Below, in pieces: positions 50,781 to 59,932 of a DNA stretch of 64,000 nucleotides. The DNA is from Thioclava nitratireducens (GTDB lineage: Bacteria; Pseudomonadota; Alphaproteobacteria; Rhodobacterales; Rhodobacteraceae), in assembly GCF_001940525.2 (NCBI RefSeq), contig NZ_CP019437.1:2839501-2903500 (forward strand). The letters run 5' to 3'. The stretch's first letter is position 1; each line of letters opens with the position of its first letter. Made by a program: the position numbers and the translations under genes. The notes under the pieces were generated by a model. That model was not told where the DNA came from and ran no database searches. It saw nothing but the letters and a program-made list of their open reading frames with translations.

Positions 50781-51125
50781 ATGACGAACAAGGAAGATAT
50801 CGAATACGTGGACGGCAAGGCACGTTCAGGGTCGGCGGAAGCCAGCCAGCTACGCGAAACCATCGACAAAGGCGGCGCGGGTGATAAGGTGGGGTTCAGC
50901 GACCCCGCCGCCGCGCCTCTCGGCACCGATGACGAGGCGGCCGGCACACCTCCGAGCCCCGATCAGGTACGTATGGCACAGCGTCTGGAGGGTCGCCGGT
51001 CCGAGGCGGAGATCGAAAAGCAGACTCCGGCCGAACGCAACAGCGGTATCAGCAAGTGGACCGCCGTCGCGATCGCCGTCGCGGTCCTCGTCGTCCTCGT
51101 GGTGACCTGGATGTGGATCGGCTGA
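50781..51125 (+). CDS. Tail-anchored small membrane protein
   Basis: A 114-residue protein: a long hydrophilic, disordered-looking part (DIEYVDGKARSGSAEASQLRETIDKGGAGDKVGFSDPAAAP) and one C-terminal membrane helix (WTAVAIAVAVLVVLVVTWMWIG). It would be anchored in the inner membrane with the body in the cytoplasm. ACCAAGGAAGG precedes the ATG. Near the stress genes and likely of the same regulon, but no promoter proof. Converges with the next gene. Confidence 0.7.
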   Translation: MTNKEDIEYVDGKARSGSAEASQLRETIDKGGAGDKVGFSDPAAAPLGTDDEAAGTPPSPDQVRMAQRLEGRRSEAEIEKQTPAERNSGISKWTAVAIAVAVLVVLVVTWMWIG

Positions 51126-51183
51126 CTCGCCCGATCCGCCCGGATCCCGCGCAGTCCGTCGGCGCGGCCGAGGGCCCGGGCCC

Positions 51184-51513
51184 TCAAGACCAGAGAAAAT
51201 GCAGCGCGCTACCGATCGCGCCACCGACCACGGCCGATATCCCGGCAACGAAAGTGAGGCGCCTCTCATGCGCGCGGCGGCGTTCATCTGCCTGTCGATG
51301 AATTTCCATGCGCGCGATCCAGACTTCGTGGGGATGTGCTTCCGCGCCGAGCGACGAACTGAGGTAGAGATCTGCGAGCGGAAACCCCTTCACGCGCTCA
51401 ACTGCGATTTTCACATCCTCGGCCCGGTTCATGTCCAAGCCCGTCAGGGCCGTTTCGACCATTCTATGGGACACGACCGGGTCGGCCTGCTCCCCCTCCA
51501 AATGAGACTCCAT
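51184..51513 (-). CDS. Small hypothetical protein with C-terminal membrane helix
   Basis: A 109-residue protein, mostly hydrophilic and helical (EDVKIAVERVKGFPLADLYLSSSLG; EVWIARMEIHRQADERRRAHERRL) with a last hydrophobic segment (FVAGISAVVGGAIGSALHFLW). The layout suggests a tail-anchored inner-membrane protein. ATG 51513 with GGAAGG in front; an in-frame TTG lies two codons earlier. Unknown function. Confidence 0.6.
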   Translation of the reverse strand: MESHLEGEQADPVVSHRMVETALTGLDMNRAEDVKIAVERVKGFPLADLYLSSSLGAEAHPHEVWIARMEIHRQADERRRAHERRLTFVAGISAVVGGAIGSALHFLWS

Positions 51514-51798
51514 CTGCAAAGCCTTCCATCATCAAAACCCCAGCAAGCCGCCTGCCGCAATTTTAGGCAACGCGTAAAATTGTATCCCTGACAATCGCTC
51601 ACCGAAGAAGGCCCCCATTTCCCGCCGGGGAAAATGCGGCTGCGACAAGCGCCCTCAGCTCTATTGAACCTTTTTGGGAAACCGAAGCGGCGAACGCGGG
51701 TTGGCTCTGCATAGGCAGGGGATTTCGAAGATCCCCTGACGTAACGCGGCACGCAAGGACACGCTCCGATCGATCACCATGAGTCAGGAGGCACACGC

Positions 51799-51933
51799 GT
51801 GGAACATGCGACGTTCGACCCGGGCCTGATCGGCCACGTTTCCCGCGCGGCCGGGTTTACGCTCGGGCTCCCCGTCCCTCGTGAGCGCAAAAGCGAGGCC
51901 GATATCCTCCGCTCTGTGAGCGGAGGCGGGTGA
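51799..51933 (+). CDS. Possible 44-residue leader ORF before mscS
   Basis: A short frame from GTG with a strong AGGAGG eight bases upstream, coding MEHATFDPGLIGHVSRAAGF followed by TLGLPVPRERKSEADILRSV and a stop four bases before the mscS ATG. Good ribosome-binding site and close coupling suggest it is translated, as an upstream peptide or as a small protein. No match in memory. Confidence 0.4.
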   Translation: MEHATFDPGLIGHVSRAAGFTLGLPVPRERKSEADILRSVSGGG

Positions 51934-51937
51934 CGCC

Positions 51938-53044
51938 ATGGTGCTTGCAGGTCGCATTTCCGACTTCATCCGGCAGACGATGGCCGGGGGGCCAGACTGG
52001 CTCGGGCCCGCAGTCGTGCTTCTGGGCGCGCTCCTGCTGTCCTTGCTGCTGCATTGGCTGCTTTTCCGCGCCCTTAGGCGCTGGGTGGACGCTGGCAGCG
52101 GCATGGCGGGCTCGGCGCTGCGACAGGCAAAGAGACCGATGCGGCTGGCATTTCTGCTCGCGGCATTGGCGATCGCGGTGCCGCGCACCGACCTGCCGTG
52201 GCGGTTGCAGGACGTATTGGGGCACATATTCCTGATCCTCCTGATCGTGCTGATCGGCTGGACCTCGATCCTGCTGACCCGAAACCTGAGCGACCGGGTG
52301 ATCCGTCGCCAGCGGATGGACCTCGATGACAACCTTGCTGCGCGCAAACTGGTGACGCAGTTTCGTGTCCTGCGGCGCACCGCGACGATCCTGCTGACCA
52401 TCTTTACCGTCATGGGCGTGCTGCTGACCTTCGAGACCGTACAGAAATACGGCGTCAGCCTGTTCGCCTCGGCGGGCGCGGCCGGCCTGATCCTCGGGCT
52501 CGCGGCGCGCCCGGTTCTGGCCAACCTGATCGCGGGCATCCAGATCGCGATCACTCAGCCGATCCGGCTGGAGGACGTAGTGATCGTCGACGGCGAATGG
52601 GGCTGGATCGAAGAGATCTTTGCCACTTACGTTATCGTGCGGATCTGGGACTGGAGACGCATGGTGGTGCCGCTGAGCTATTTCATCGAACAACCGTTCC
52701 AGAACTGGACCCGCGAAAGCGCGTCGATCATCGGCGCCGTGCACTGGTATCTCGACTACACCGTGCCCGTGACCGAAGTGCGCGAAAAGCTCGAAGAGAT
52801 CGTCCGCGAGTCGCCGCATTGGGACGGCCAGGTGATCAACCTTCAGGTCACCGATGCCGACAAGGACACGATTGCGCTGCGCGGTTTGATGAGCGCACGC
52901 ACCTCGCCGCAGGCTTGGGACCTGCGCTGCGAAGTGCGCGAGAAGCTGATCGCGTGGCTGCAGGAAGCCTACCCCGAGGCGCTCCCGAGGATGCGCGCGG
53001 AACTCCTTTCTTCCCCCGCTGACACCGGCGCGTCGCCGGCCTGA
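51938..53044 (+). CDS. MscS-family mechanosensitive channel
   Basis: A 368-residue inner-membrane protein. Four or five N-terminal helices come before the pore-lining segment (GVSLFASAGAAGLILGLAARPVLANLIAGIQIAITQPIRLEDVVIV), the MscS signature, and a soluble C-terminal part (GWIEEIFATYVIVRIWDWRRMVVPLSYFIEQPFQNWTRE) forming the cytoplasmic cage. Such channels open at low osmolarity to release solutes. Fits a stress neighbourhood and a cell that piles up betaine. Four bases behind a possible leader ORF. Confidence 0.9.
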   Translation: MVLAGRISDFIRQTMAGGPDWLGPAVVLLGALLLSLLLHWLLFRALRRWVDAGSGMAGSALRQAKRPMRLAFLLAALAIAVPRTDLPWRLQDVLGHIFLILLIVLIGWTSILLTRNLSDRVIRRQRMDLDDNLAARKLVTQFRVLRRTATILLTIFTVMGVLLTFETVQKYGVSLFASAGAAGLILGLAARPVLANLIAGIQIAITQPIRLEDVVIVDGEWGWIEEIFATYVIVRIWDWRRMVVPLSYFIEQPFQNWTRESASIIGAVHWYLDYTVPVTEVREKLEEIVRESPHWDGQVINLQVTDADKDTIALRGLMSARTSPQAWDLRCEVREKLIAWLQEAYPEALPRMRAELLSSPADTGASPA

Positions 53045-53071
53045 TCCGCGACCGACCACAGGAGAGCTGCC

Positions 53072-54043
53072 ATGGATAACGACATGAACATTTCGACCCT
53101 TGCGCTGCTTGGCGGCGCGCATGTTCATCTGCCGGACCACCTGCAGCAGATGAAGGCGCGCGGCTTTCGTGTCGGCTACGTGCATGATCGCGATCCGGAC
53201 CGCCGCGACCGGCTTTGCGCCGAGCTTGACGCCAAGCCCCTCGCGACGCTCGACGCCCTTCAGGGGCTGCAAACGGCGGGCGCAGTCGTATGCAGCGAGA
53301 CGGCCCACCATGCCACCGATATCGGAGCGGCGATGTCTGCGGGTCTGCCGGTCTTTTCGGAGAAGCCGCTCGCCGGTAGCGCCCGCGACGCTGAGGCCGT
53401 GGCGCAGGACTCCGCGAAGGCCGAAGCGATACTGCACACTGCGTATTTCTTCCGAACCGTGCCCGCCCTGCGCAAGGCGAAGGGTTGGGTCTCCGAGGGG
53501 CGGCTGGGCGAGGTACGATCGGCGAGAATGCTCTTCAATCACGACGGCGGCTACGCGGACTGGCTGAATCTCGACAGTTGGATGACCGACCCGGAGCTCG
53601 CCTGCTACGACGGGTTCGTCGACGAGGCGGTGCACGCGATCGACGCCTTGCAGTGGATACTCGGGCCGATCCGCGAGGGACATGCGGCCACCGGCAACGC
53701 GCTGGGGTGGCCCTTGAACGATCACGGTGCCGCAATCCTGCGCTTTGCGAGCGGCGCCACCGGCGTTGTCGAAGCGGGCTGGACCGACACCCGGATGCGG
53801 CTCGAACTGGACCTCGTGGGCGATGCTGGTGCGATTTCACTCAAGGAGGGCGAGATGACGCTGACCCCGCGCGGGGCCGAGAGCCCGACCGAGCGCATGG
53901 TGCTCGATCCGCTCGACGCGGGCACCGGAATCCTGCCTTTCCTGAGCGCGCTCGAAGGCCGTGCCGCACCGGGGCTGGTCTCGGCCGCCGAGGCGGCGCG
54001 CGTCAACCGGGTGCTGGACGATCTCGGGCTTCGGCTCAACTGA
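53072..54043 (+). CDS. Gfo/Idh/MocA-family oxidoreductase
   Basis: A 323-residue NAD(P)-dependent oxidoreductase. The Rossmann part is at the N-terminus (LALLGGAHVHLPDHLQQMKARGFRVGYVHDRDPDRRDRL), with the family EKP motif in VFSEKPLAGSARDAEAV and the catalytic His region in DGFVDEAVHAIDALQWILGP. The first glycine motif is altered (LLGGAHVH instead of GxGxxG). Acts on a sugar or polyol derivative that is unknown. AGGAGAGC precedes the ATG. Followed 22 bases later by an SDR gene, so a two-enzyme sugar/polyol pathway is likely. Confidence 0.85.
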   Translation: MDNDMNISTLALLGGAHVHLPDHLQQMKARGFRVGYVHDRDPDRRDRLCAELDAKPLATLDALQGLQTAGAVVCSETAHHATDIGAAMSAGLPVFSEKPLAGSARDAEAVAQDSAKAEAILHTAYFFRTVPALRKAKGWVSEGRLGEVRSARMLFNHDGGYADWLNLDSWMTDPELACYDGFVDEAVHAIDALQWILGPIREGHAATGNALGWPLNDHGAAILRFASGATGVVEAGWTDTRMRLELDLVGDAGAISLKEGEMTLTPRGAESPTERMVLDPLDAGTGILPFLSALEGRAAPGLVSAAEAARVNRVLDDLGLRLN

Positions 54044-54064
54044 ACACGCGAAAGGAGCACGACG

Positions 54065-54862
54065 ATGGATTATGGACTTCAAGGCAAAACGGCCCTGATC
54101 ACGGGCGGCGCCTCGGGCATCGGCAAAGCCGCCGCCAGAACGCTGCTGGCCGAGGGCGCGCAGGTTATCCTCGTGGACCTCAAGGGTGACGAGGTGTCCC
54201 GCGCCGCCAAGGAGCTCGCCCACGGCACCTGCGCGCTTCAGGCCGACCTGCGCGATCCGAACCAGATCAAGGGTCTCGCCGCCACCACGCAAGAGCGCTT
54301 CACCATGCCGGACATCCTCGTCTGCGCGGCCGGTGTCACCGGCGCCAAGGGGCACCCGCTCGAGATGACGGACAGCGACTGGCACGACGCGTGGGAGAGC
54401 GATTTCATGTCGGTCGTCCGCACCGTGCGCGCCTTCGAGCCGACGATGGAAAACCGCGGCTGGGGTCGCGTCGTCATCCTCTGTTCCGAGAATGCGGCGC
54501 AGCCCTACGAGAACGAGGCGGTCTATAATGTGGCCAAGGCGGCGCTTCTCAATTTCGCCAAGGGGCTGAGCGGGGTGGCCGCGCGCCGGGGCGTGCTGGT
54601 CAATTGCGTCTCACCCGCCTTTATCGAGACACCCATGACCGATGGGATGATGGCCCAGAAGGCGGATGCGGAAGGCATCAGCCATGACGAAGCCGTCCGG
54701 AGCTTCTTGAAATCGGATCGCCCGTGGCTGGCGCTGGAGCGGCGCGGCAGACCCGAGGAAGTGGCCGCGACCATCGCCTTCCTGTGTTCCGAGCAAGCCA
54801 GTTTCGTTGTCGGTGCCAATTACCGCGTGGACGGCGGCTCGGTCGCCTCCATCGCCGTGTGA
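54065..54862 (+). CDS. Short-chain dehydrogenase/reductase
   Basis: A 265-residue classical SDR. The cofactor motif TGGASGIG is at 13-20, the catalytic Ser at about 141 (ILCSENAA), and Y154-xxx-K158 in AVYNVAKAAL. Ends with NYRVDGGSVASIAV, typical of sugar- or polyol-converting SDRs. Asp in LVDLKGDE after the second strand suggests NAD. AAAGGAGCACGACG precedes the start. Operon with the Gfo/Idh/MocA gene. Confidence 0.88.
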   Translation: MDYGLQGKTALITGGASGIGKAAARTLLAEGAQVILVDLKGDEVSRAAKELAHGTCALQADLRDPNQIKGLAATTQERFTMPDILVCAAGVTGAKGHPLEMTDSDWHDAWESDFMSVVRTVRAFEPTMENRGWGRVVILCSENAAQPYENEAVYNVAKAALLNFAKGLSGVAARRGVLVNCVSPAFIETPMTDGMMAQKADAEGISHDEAVRSFLKSDRPWLALERRGRPEEVAATIAFLCSEQASFVVGANYRVDGGSVASIAV

Positions 54863-54945
54863 CGGTCGGGGGTCGAAGACGCGCTTGGTGCGTAGATCAA
54901 GCCGTCGCCGGAGGGCCCACGCCGCCATGGCAAAACGCCTCAGGA

Positions 54946-56562
54946 TCAGGAACCGGCGCTAAGCGGCGAGTCCGCCTCGGGAGAGGCGACCGCCACATGC
55001 CCCAGCTTCGCCTGCACCTCGCGCTCGTATTCGCCGACGCGCTGGACATTGTGCATGATCCGCGCAAACCACCGCATCGCATCAGTCGCCTGAAACGTCT
55101 CCTGCATCGTGTAGAGCCCAACATGCTCGCCCAGCAACAGGCCGCGCCGGTGCCGCGCGAGGCGATGGGCGACCGGGTCGGCCATCCGCGCCATGCGCTC
55201 CCCGATCTGCGGCAGATCGAGCGGACGTTCGGGTGACAGGCAGGCGGCGAACCATTGCGCGGGTCTGGGCGTGATCTTGCCGCGCAACAGGATCGGGATG
55301 TAGCCGCGGTGCTCGGCCTGCTCCACCAGACGCATGAGATGGTCGGCCTGATGCATCAGAGCGGCGAAGGCGGCGGCTTCGGCGGGCCGGTCTCGCGGGA
55401 CCGAAATCTGCGCCATGTAATCCTTCAAGTCATCCAGAGCGATCGCGATCCGTGGCCCCAGCGTCGACATCCGCCGCAGATCGCGCGCGGGGCCGATCGC
55501 CAGCGAATAGGCTGCGAAAATCTCCTGCGCGGCCCAGATCACCATGGAATGCGCCGCTTGCATCGCGGCCCCTTCGTCGCTCAACAGGCGACGGTCCAGT
55601 TCCGGGGGCGCCCGCCCGCCGAGATCGGGCCGCAATTTCGCGACGAGCGTGGCGAATTGGCGGGTAACGGGAAGAAAGACCAGCGTTCCCAGCAGGTTGA
55701 ACCCGGTGTGAAACAGCACGAGCGCCGTATCGACCCCGGTTCGCGCCGCCAGCCCCTCCAAAGGAGCCGCGACCAGTTGCAGGAGGGGAAAGGCGATCAC
55801 CATCGTTCCGCAATTGAACAGCAGGTTCGCGATCGCGGTCTGCTGCATCGCGCGCGATCCCCCGAGGGCCGCGATCAGCGCGGTGAAGGTGGTGCCGAGG
55901 TTCATCCCGATCACCGCCGCAGCCGCCTGGATCAGCGGCAGCGCACCGTTGCTGACCAGCACCAGCACAACCGCGATCGCCGCCGAGGAGGATTGCATCA
56001 CCACCGTGACCGCGATCCCCAGCGCCGCCATCGCGAGCAAGCCGCCCACCCCGGTTCCAGGCGTGCGCTCCACCGTGATCCAGGCCTCCGCCCCGGACAT
56101 TCCCTGCTGCATCATGTCGAGCCCAATGAAGAGCAGGCAGAAGCCGGCGAGGACGCGCCCGATGCGCGCCGCCCGGCCATGCGAGAGAAACAGCGTCAGG
56201 CTCGCGAAGAACAAAAGCCCCATCGCCACCGCGCCCAGTTTCAGCTTGAAGCCCACCAGCGACACGATCCAGCCGGTGACCGTCGTGCCGATATTGGCGC
56301 CGTAGATCACGCCGAGCGCTTGCGGAAAACTAAGCAGTCCCGCGCCGACGAAGCCGACCGTCATCACCGTCGTCGCCGAAGACGACTGGATCACCGCCGT
56401 CGTCACCAGACCGCTCGCGACGCCCTTCAGCGGCGTGGTGGTGAACCGCGCCAGCAGGCGGCGCAGATTGGACCCGGCGGCTTCGCGCAGCGCCTCGGTC
56501 ATTATCTTCATGCCGAGCAGGAACAGCCCGACTCCGCCAAGTGCCGCCAGTGTCTCCGACAT
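54946..56562 (-). CDS. Na/Pi-cotransporter family protein (NptA/PhoU-domain type)
   Basis: A 538-residue inner-membrane protein. The two inverted QSSS repeats of the Na/Pi family are clear: TTAVIQSSSATTVMTVGFVGAG and VTVVMQSSSAAIAVVLVLVSNG, each followed by GANIGTTVT- or GMNLGTTFTA-type segments. The last 180 residues form a soluble helical PhoU-like domain. Moves phosphate with sodium, in either direction, in bacteria. Start 56562 (MSETLAALGGVGLFLLGMKIMTEAL) has no longer homologous N-terminus upstream. Confidence 0.9.
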   Translation of the reverse strand: MSETLAALGGVGLFLLGMKIMTEALREAAGSNLRRLLARFTTTPLKGVASGLVTTAVIQSSSATTVMTVGFVGAGLLSFPQALGVIYGANIGTTVTGWIVSLVGFKLKLGAVAMGLLFFASLTLFLSHGRAARIGRVLAGFCLLFIGLDMMQQGMSGAEAWITVERTPGTGVGGLLAMAALGIAVTVVMQSSSAAIAVVLVLVSNGALPLIQAAAAVIGMNLGTTFTALIAALGGSRAMQQTAIANLLFNCGTMVIAFPLLQLVAAPLEGLAARTGVDTALVLFHTGFNLLGTLVFLPVTRQFATLVAKLRPDLGGRAPPELDRRLLSDEGAAMQAAHSMVIWAAQEIFAAYSLAIGPARDLRRMSTLGPRIAIALDDLKDYMAQISVPRDRPAEAAAFAALMHQADHLMRLVEQAEHRGYIPILLRGKITPRPAQWFAACLSPERPLDLPQIGERMARMADPVAHRLARHRRGLLLGEHVGLYTMQETFQATDAMRWFARIMHNVQRVGEYEREVQAKLGHVAVASPEADSPLSAGS

Positions 56563-57049
56563 GGTTCTCCATCCCTCGCGATCGAGCATGCGGCCGCGCG
56601 ACACGGAATTCAAGCGCCGGCAGGAACGCCTCGCAAGGTTCTGTTTTGCCGGATGAATTCGTGATCGTCTGGCGTCGAAGACGGCAGTGCACGTTCGGCG
56701 CCCCCGCAGTCGCGGGCTAACCGCGGGCGATGAATTCGAAAGAGCACTTCATTCCGGGCTTCGGCGCTTGAGGTTTCCTATCTACATGTCTCGCGGGGGC
56801 ACTCCGCTGTTGCGTGACCCCTCGATGAACGCCGATCCTTAGTCGCAGCTATGGATGCGCGTTGCAGGTCGGCGCGGCGGTCGCGGACGGGCTTTGGGAA
56901 CTGCCGCAATTCGCGCGACTAGCCTGAGCCCGCGCGCCGCCCTGTCACAGGTTTCGCACGGAAGTCTGAGTGTTGGCATCGCCAGAAGTGGGCTATGCTC
57001 GCGAGGGTACCGCGCCTCCCGCGGTGCTCGGAAACGGTAGGAACGCGGC
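56563..57049. other. 487-base intergenic region, nothing recognised
   Basis: Between divergent genes. No gene, RNA or clear repeat was seen; it must contain the promoters of the Na/Pi and DUF1992 genes. Only the AGGAACGCGGC ribosome-binding site at its right end can be named. Confidence 0.4.
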
Positions 57050-57385
57050 ATGAGCCAATCCTTGAACCGCCTCGTCGAGCGGCAAATCCAGAAGGCCCTT
57101 GCGGAGGGCCAGTTGAGCGGGCTTTCCGGCGAGGGCAAGCCGCTCCCGGATCGCTCGGGCGAGGCATTTACCGACATGGCGACCGCCGTGGCCGCCCGGA
57201 TCATGGCCGAAGCCGGCGCGCTGCCCGAGGAGTTCAAACTCAAGAAGCTGCTGGATGCGGCCAAGCAAAGCTACCGGGAGGCGGAGGGAGACGAGGCCAA
57301 GCGCGTCGCTATGGCGCTGATCGCCGATCTGGAACAGCGCTACAACATCGCGGTCGAGGCGCGGCGGCGGTTCATGGCGCCGTAG
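57050..57385 (+). CDS. DUF1992 (DnaJ-like C28) family protein
   Basis: A 111-residue helical cytoplasmic protein of the DUF1992 family: NRLVERQIQKALAEGQLSGLSGEGKPLPD, then AARIMAEAGALPEEFKLKKLLDAAKQSYRE. Eukaryotic relatives carry this region with a J domain; here the J domain is absent, as in most bacteria. Function not established. AGGAACGCGGC precedes the ATG. Probably starts a two-gene unit with the CPBP protease gene. Confidence 0.85.
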   Translation: MSQSLNRLVERQIQKALAEGQLSGLSGEGKPLPDRSGEAFTDMATAVAARIMAEAGALPEEFKLKKLLDAAKQSYREAEGDEAKRVAMALIADLEQRYNIAVEARRRFMAP

Positions 57386-57482
57386 GACGCGCCGGGTCAT
57401 CGTTGGCGCGATGCGCTTGACCCAGAACAAGGATTTCGGCGCGGAAAATGACGATGGTGGGGCGGCCCCTGAACGCACATCC

Positions 57483-58328
57483 ATGGTCAGCCGAATGCCA
57501 GTCGCACCCGAAGACCTGCCCCTGCACGCCACCGCGCGCGCCTTGCTCGCCTTTCTCGCGCTGACCTTCGCGATCACCTGGGGCGTGATCGGCAGCTACA
57601 TCTTCTTGTCCGCAGAAATGACCGCGCGGTTCGGCCAGATCAGCGGCTCCCACCCACTTTTCTTCCTCGCAACCTGGGCTCCGGCAATCGCAGGGTTCAC
57701 GGTGGTCTTGTTCTCTGCCGGGCTTGGCGGCTTGCGCCGGTTCCTGTCGCGCCTTCTGATCTGGCACTGCCCGGTCTCGTGGTGGGGCTTCATCCTGCTC
57801 GTGATCCCGCTCGTCTTCATGGCGGGCTCACTGATCAAGGGCGGGCCCCTGCTCGCGCCGATGCCGCCCGAGGGCGTGGGCGCGACGGTCAGCGTGATGT
57901 TCATGATGCTGCTTCTCGGACCTATCGAGGAGTTCGGCTGGCGCGGCGTCGCACAACCGCTCTTGCAGCGCCATGTCGCCCCGTTCTGGGCCGGCGTGCT
58001 GATCGGCGCGATCTGGGGCATCTGGCACCTGCCCGCCTTCTACCTCACCGGCGTGGTCTTCGCGCAGTGGAGCTTCCTGCCCTTCTTCATCGGCAATATC
58101 TCCCTCGCGGTTCTGGTCACGCCGATTTTCAACGCGGCGCGTGGCAGCCTGCTGCTGCCGATGCTGTTTCACTGGCAGCTCATCAATCCGTTCTGGCCGG
58201 ATGCGCAGCCTTGGGACACCTGGATACTGGTGGGCGTCGCCGCGTTGGTCGTCTGGTGGAAGCGCGAGAAGATGTTCACGCGCGCGGGCGCCGTGACTGA
58301 AGTGGTCCCCGGTGAGGCACGGCCATGA
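57483..58328 (+). CDS. CPBP-family intramembrane glutamic protease
   Basis: A protein of about 281 residues with seven to eight hydrophobic helices and the Abi/CPBP protease motifs: E149-E150-xxx-R154 in LLGPIEEFGWRGVAQPLLQ, H182 in IWGIWHLPAFYL, and a later LLLPMLFHWQLIN. In bacteria such proteases mature or degrade membrane peptides and can give self-immunity to bacteriocins. No bacteriocin gene is nearby. The start is uncertain (57411, 57483 or 57495), none with a good ribosome-binding site. Confidence 0.85.
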   Translation: MVSRMPVAPEDLPLHATARALLAFLALTFAITWGVIGSYIFLSAEMTARFGQISGSHPLFFLATWAPAIAGFTVVLFSAGLGGLRRFLSRLLIWHCPVSWWGFILLVIPLVFMAGSLIKGGPLLAPMPPEGVGATVSVMFMMLLLGPIEEFGWRGVAQPLLQRHVAPFWAGVLIGAIWGIWHLPAFYLTGVVFAQWSFLPFFIGNISLAVLVTPIFNAARGSLLLPMLFHWQLINPFWPDAQPWDTWILVGVAALVVWWKREKMFTRAGAVTEVVPGEARP

Positions 58329-58353
58329 GGCGATGTGGCACAGGCAGACACAA

Positions 58354-59181
58354 TCACTTGGGAAAGCGGATTTCGGTCACATCGACGAGGAAGAAGGGGA
58401 AATAGTCCTCGGTTTCGAAGTTGTTCCCCGCTTCCACATGGGTCGGCAATCGGAACCCGTCGACATTACGGAACTTCGAGAGATAGCCGCCGAATGGCTG
58501 AAGGCGGTAACGCTTTTGCGGGTTCGCATTGCTCCAGCGCCGGAAGCAGACCTGCTCCGGCCGGCCACTCTCGGCGACGGTGAGGTCGACCGCCTGCTCC
58601 AACCCGTCACGGCGCATCGTCATCCGGGCGATGTTCCTCGAGACCGGCTCCCAGGTCACATTCGGGCCCGGCAGCACTGCCGCGGGCGTCCAGAACACTG
58701 CCTCGGCCACGTAGCGACCGAAGGCGGAGCGTTTATGATCCGGGTTGCCGCCGAACCGGGCCACGGGGGCGAGCCCGGCGACCCAGAACCGGGTCCATTT
58801 GTCGCTGTCGGAGCCGCTGAGGCGCATTCCACCGGAGCCGCCCGACATCGTCCAGACAAAGCCGTGCGGCGCGGCGAGCACCTGCGTGGCGCGCATCGGC
58901 ATGTAGCCCGGCGCGGATTTGTCACCCATGCCGAACTGTCCGTGCATCTCCAGCCGTGCGACGGTGTAAAGCGGCGTCCCCTCCGCGATGGCGAAGGTGA
59001 AAAACCGCCGCGCGGGTTCGGGAAGATCGGCGACCATATCGGCAGAGAAGCGCGGCGGATCGACAGGCTGCGATGCGCTCAGTCGCGCCATCTCTGCGCG
59101 GTCGGCGCGCCGATCGAGACGCCGCCTCGCGAAAAGGCCGAAAAGCCCGATGGCGAGGATGGCGAATATCCAAAGAGCCAT
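58354..59181 (-). CDS. DUF6544/DUF6920-like membrane-anchored protein
   Basis: A 275-residue protein with one N-terminal membrane anchor (ALWIFAILAIGLFGLFARRRL) and a soluble beta-rich body (DLPEPARRFFTFAIAEGTPLYTVARLEMHGQFG; YMPMRATQVLAAPHGFVWTM). The tail (KFRNVDGFRLPTHVEAGNNFETEDYFPFFLVDVTEIRFP) is the most conserved-looking part. The family number is from memory. Unknown function, with the body likely in the periplasm. Single gene or first of a pair with none behind. Confidence 0.75.
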   Translation of the reverse strand: MALWIFAILAIGLFGLFARRRLDRRADRAEMARLSASQPVDPPRFSADMVADLPEPARRFFTFAIAEGTPLYTVARLEMHGQFGMGDKSAPGYMPMRATQVLAAPHGFVWTMSGGSGGMRLSGSDSDKWTRFWVAGLAPVARFGGNPDHKRSAFGRYVAEAVFWTPAAVLPGPNVTWEPVSRNIARMTMRRDGLEQAVDLTVAESGRPEQVCFRRWSNANPQKRYRLQPFGGYLSKFRNVDGFRLPTHVEAGNNFETEDYFPFFLVDVTEIRFPK

Positions 59182-59259
59182 GCAGCTTCCCTACCTTTCC
59201 ACGCTCAAGCGACCACGCGGCAACCGCCGCATCCCGAGCCGGATGATAGCATGAAGCGA

Positions 59260-59457
59260 TCAGCGCAGGGCACGCCCTCTGACCTCTGCGTCCCGTTCGC
59301 ACGGGTCATCGAAGAGATCGAACCACGCCTCGGAACATGTTGCGCGCGCGACCGGGGCGCGCCTGATATGCCTGTGACACAGCGCCTCTTCCAGCTCGGA
59401 AACTTCCGCGCTCTTGAGAAAACGGTAGGGGAGGAACGGGTCGGTTCGGGATGCCAT
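59260..59457 (-). CDS. Small hypothetical protein
   Basis: A 65-residue soluble protein (MASRTDPFLPYRFLKSAEVSELEEALCHRHIRRAPVARATCSEAW). GAAAGGAACTCAC stands before the ATG, which supports translation. Not recognised; the first helix looks amphipathic, and there are two cysteines. Lies between the DUF6544-like gene and the DUF465-like gene, all leftward. Confidence 0.5.
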   Translation of the reverse strand: MASRTDPFLPYRFLKSAEVSELEEALCHRHIRRAPVARATCSEAWFDLFDDPCERDAEVRGRALR

Positions 59458-59518
59458 GTGAGTTCCTTTCGCGAAAAGGGCCCCGTCACGCGCGCGCCGG
59501 GACCGGAGAAAAACGATA

Positions 59519-59743
59519 TCAGCCGGGCAGACGCCGACGCGCGAGCGTACGCAGCAGCCCCTCGTAGCGGCCCAGCTCGTCCTTCAGACGCAGGCGACGC
59601 CGCTTGAGCCGTTGCAGAACACTCATGTCGCGCCAGGCCCGTTTCTGCTCCTGCTCCACACGCGCATCGAGGTCGCGATGCCGCGCCCGCAGGGCTGCGA
59701 TACGGGCCGCGATGGCGGCATGGGTCCGATCCGAAAGGCTCAT
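59519..59743 (-). CDS. DUF465 (YdcH-like) small helical protein, second copy
   Basis: A 74-residue coiled-coil protein: THAAIAARIAALRARHRDLDARVEQEQKRAWRDMSVLQRLKRRRLRLKDELGRYEGLLRTL. The motif with RLKRRRLRLKDEL is the DUF465 hallmark. Start 59743 is set by CAGGAGTTTAGAG; the frame is open 31 codons upstream but without similarity. Unknown function, related to the gene at 8664-8909. Confidence 0.8.
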   Translation of the reverse strand: MSLSDRTHAAIAARIAALRARHRDLDARVEQEQKRAWRDMSVLQRLKRRRLRLKDELGRYEGLLRTLARRRLPG

Positions 59744-59932
59744 CTCTAAACTCCTGTAAAGATTGGGGTTCACTCGTGCCGAGGGGGGATCCTCGCGGGG
59801 AGACTGCGGGGGGACACTATCCGCCGCCTCCGTCATTCGCGCTCCCTCAAGGCCCCCTCGACAGATCAGAGTTGGGGTTGCGGGCTGGTAAGCTCAATCC
59901 TAAGTATCCTGAAGTTGTGATCGGAAATTCCT

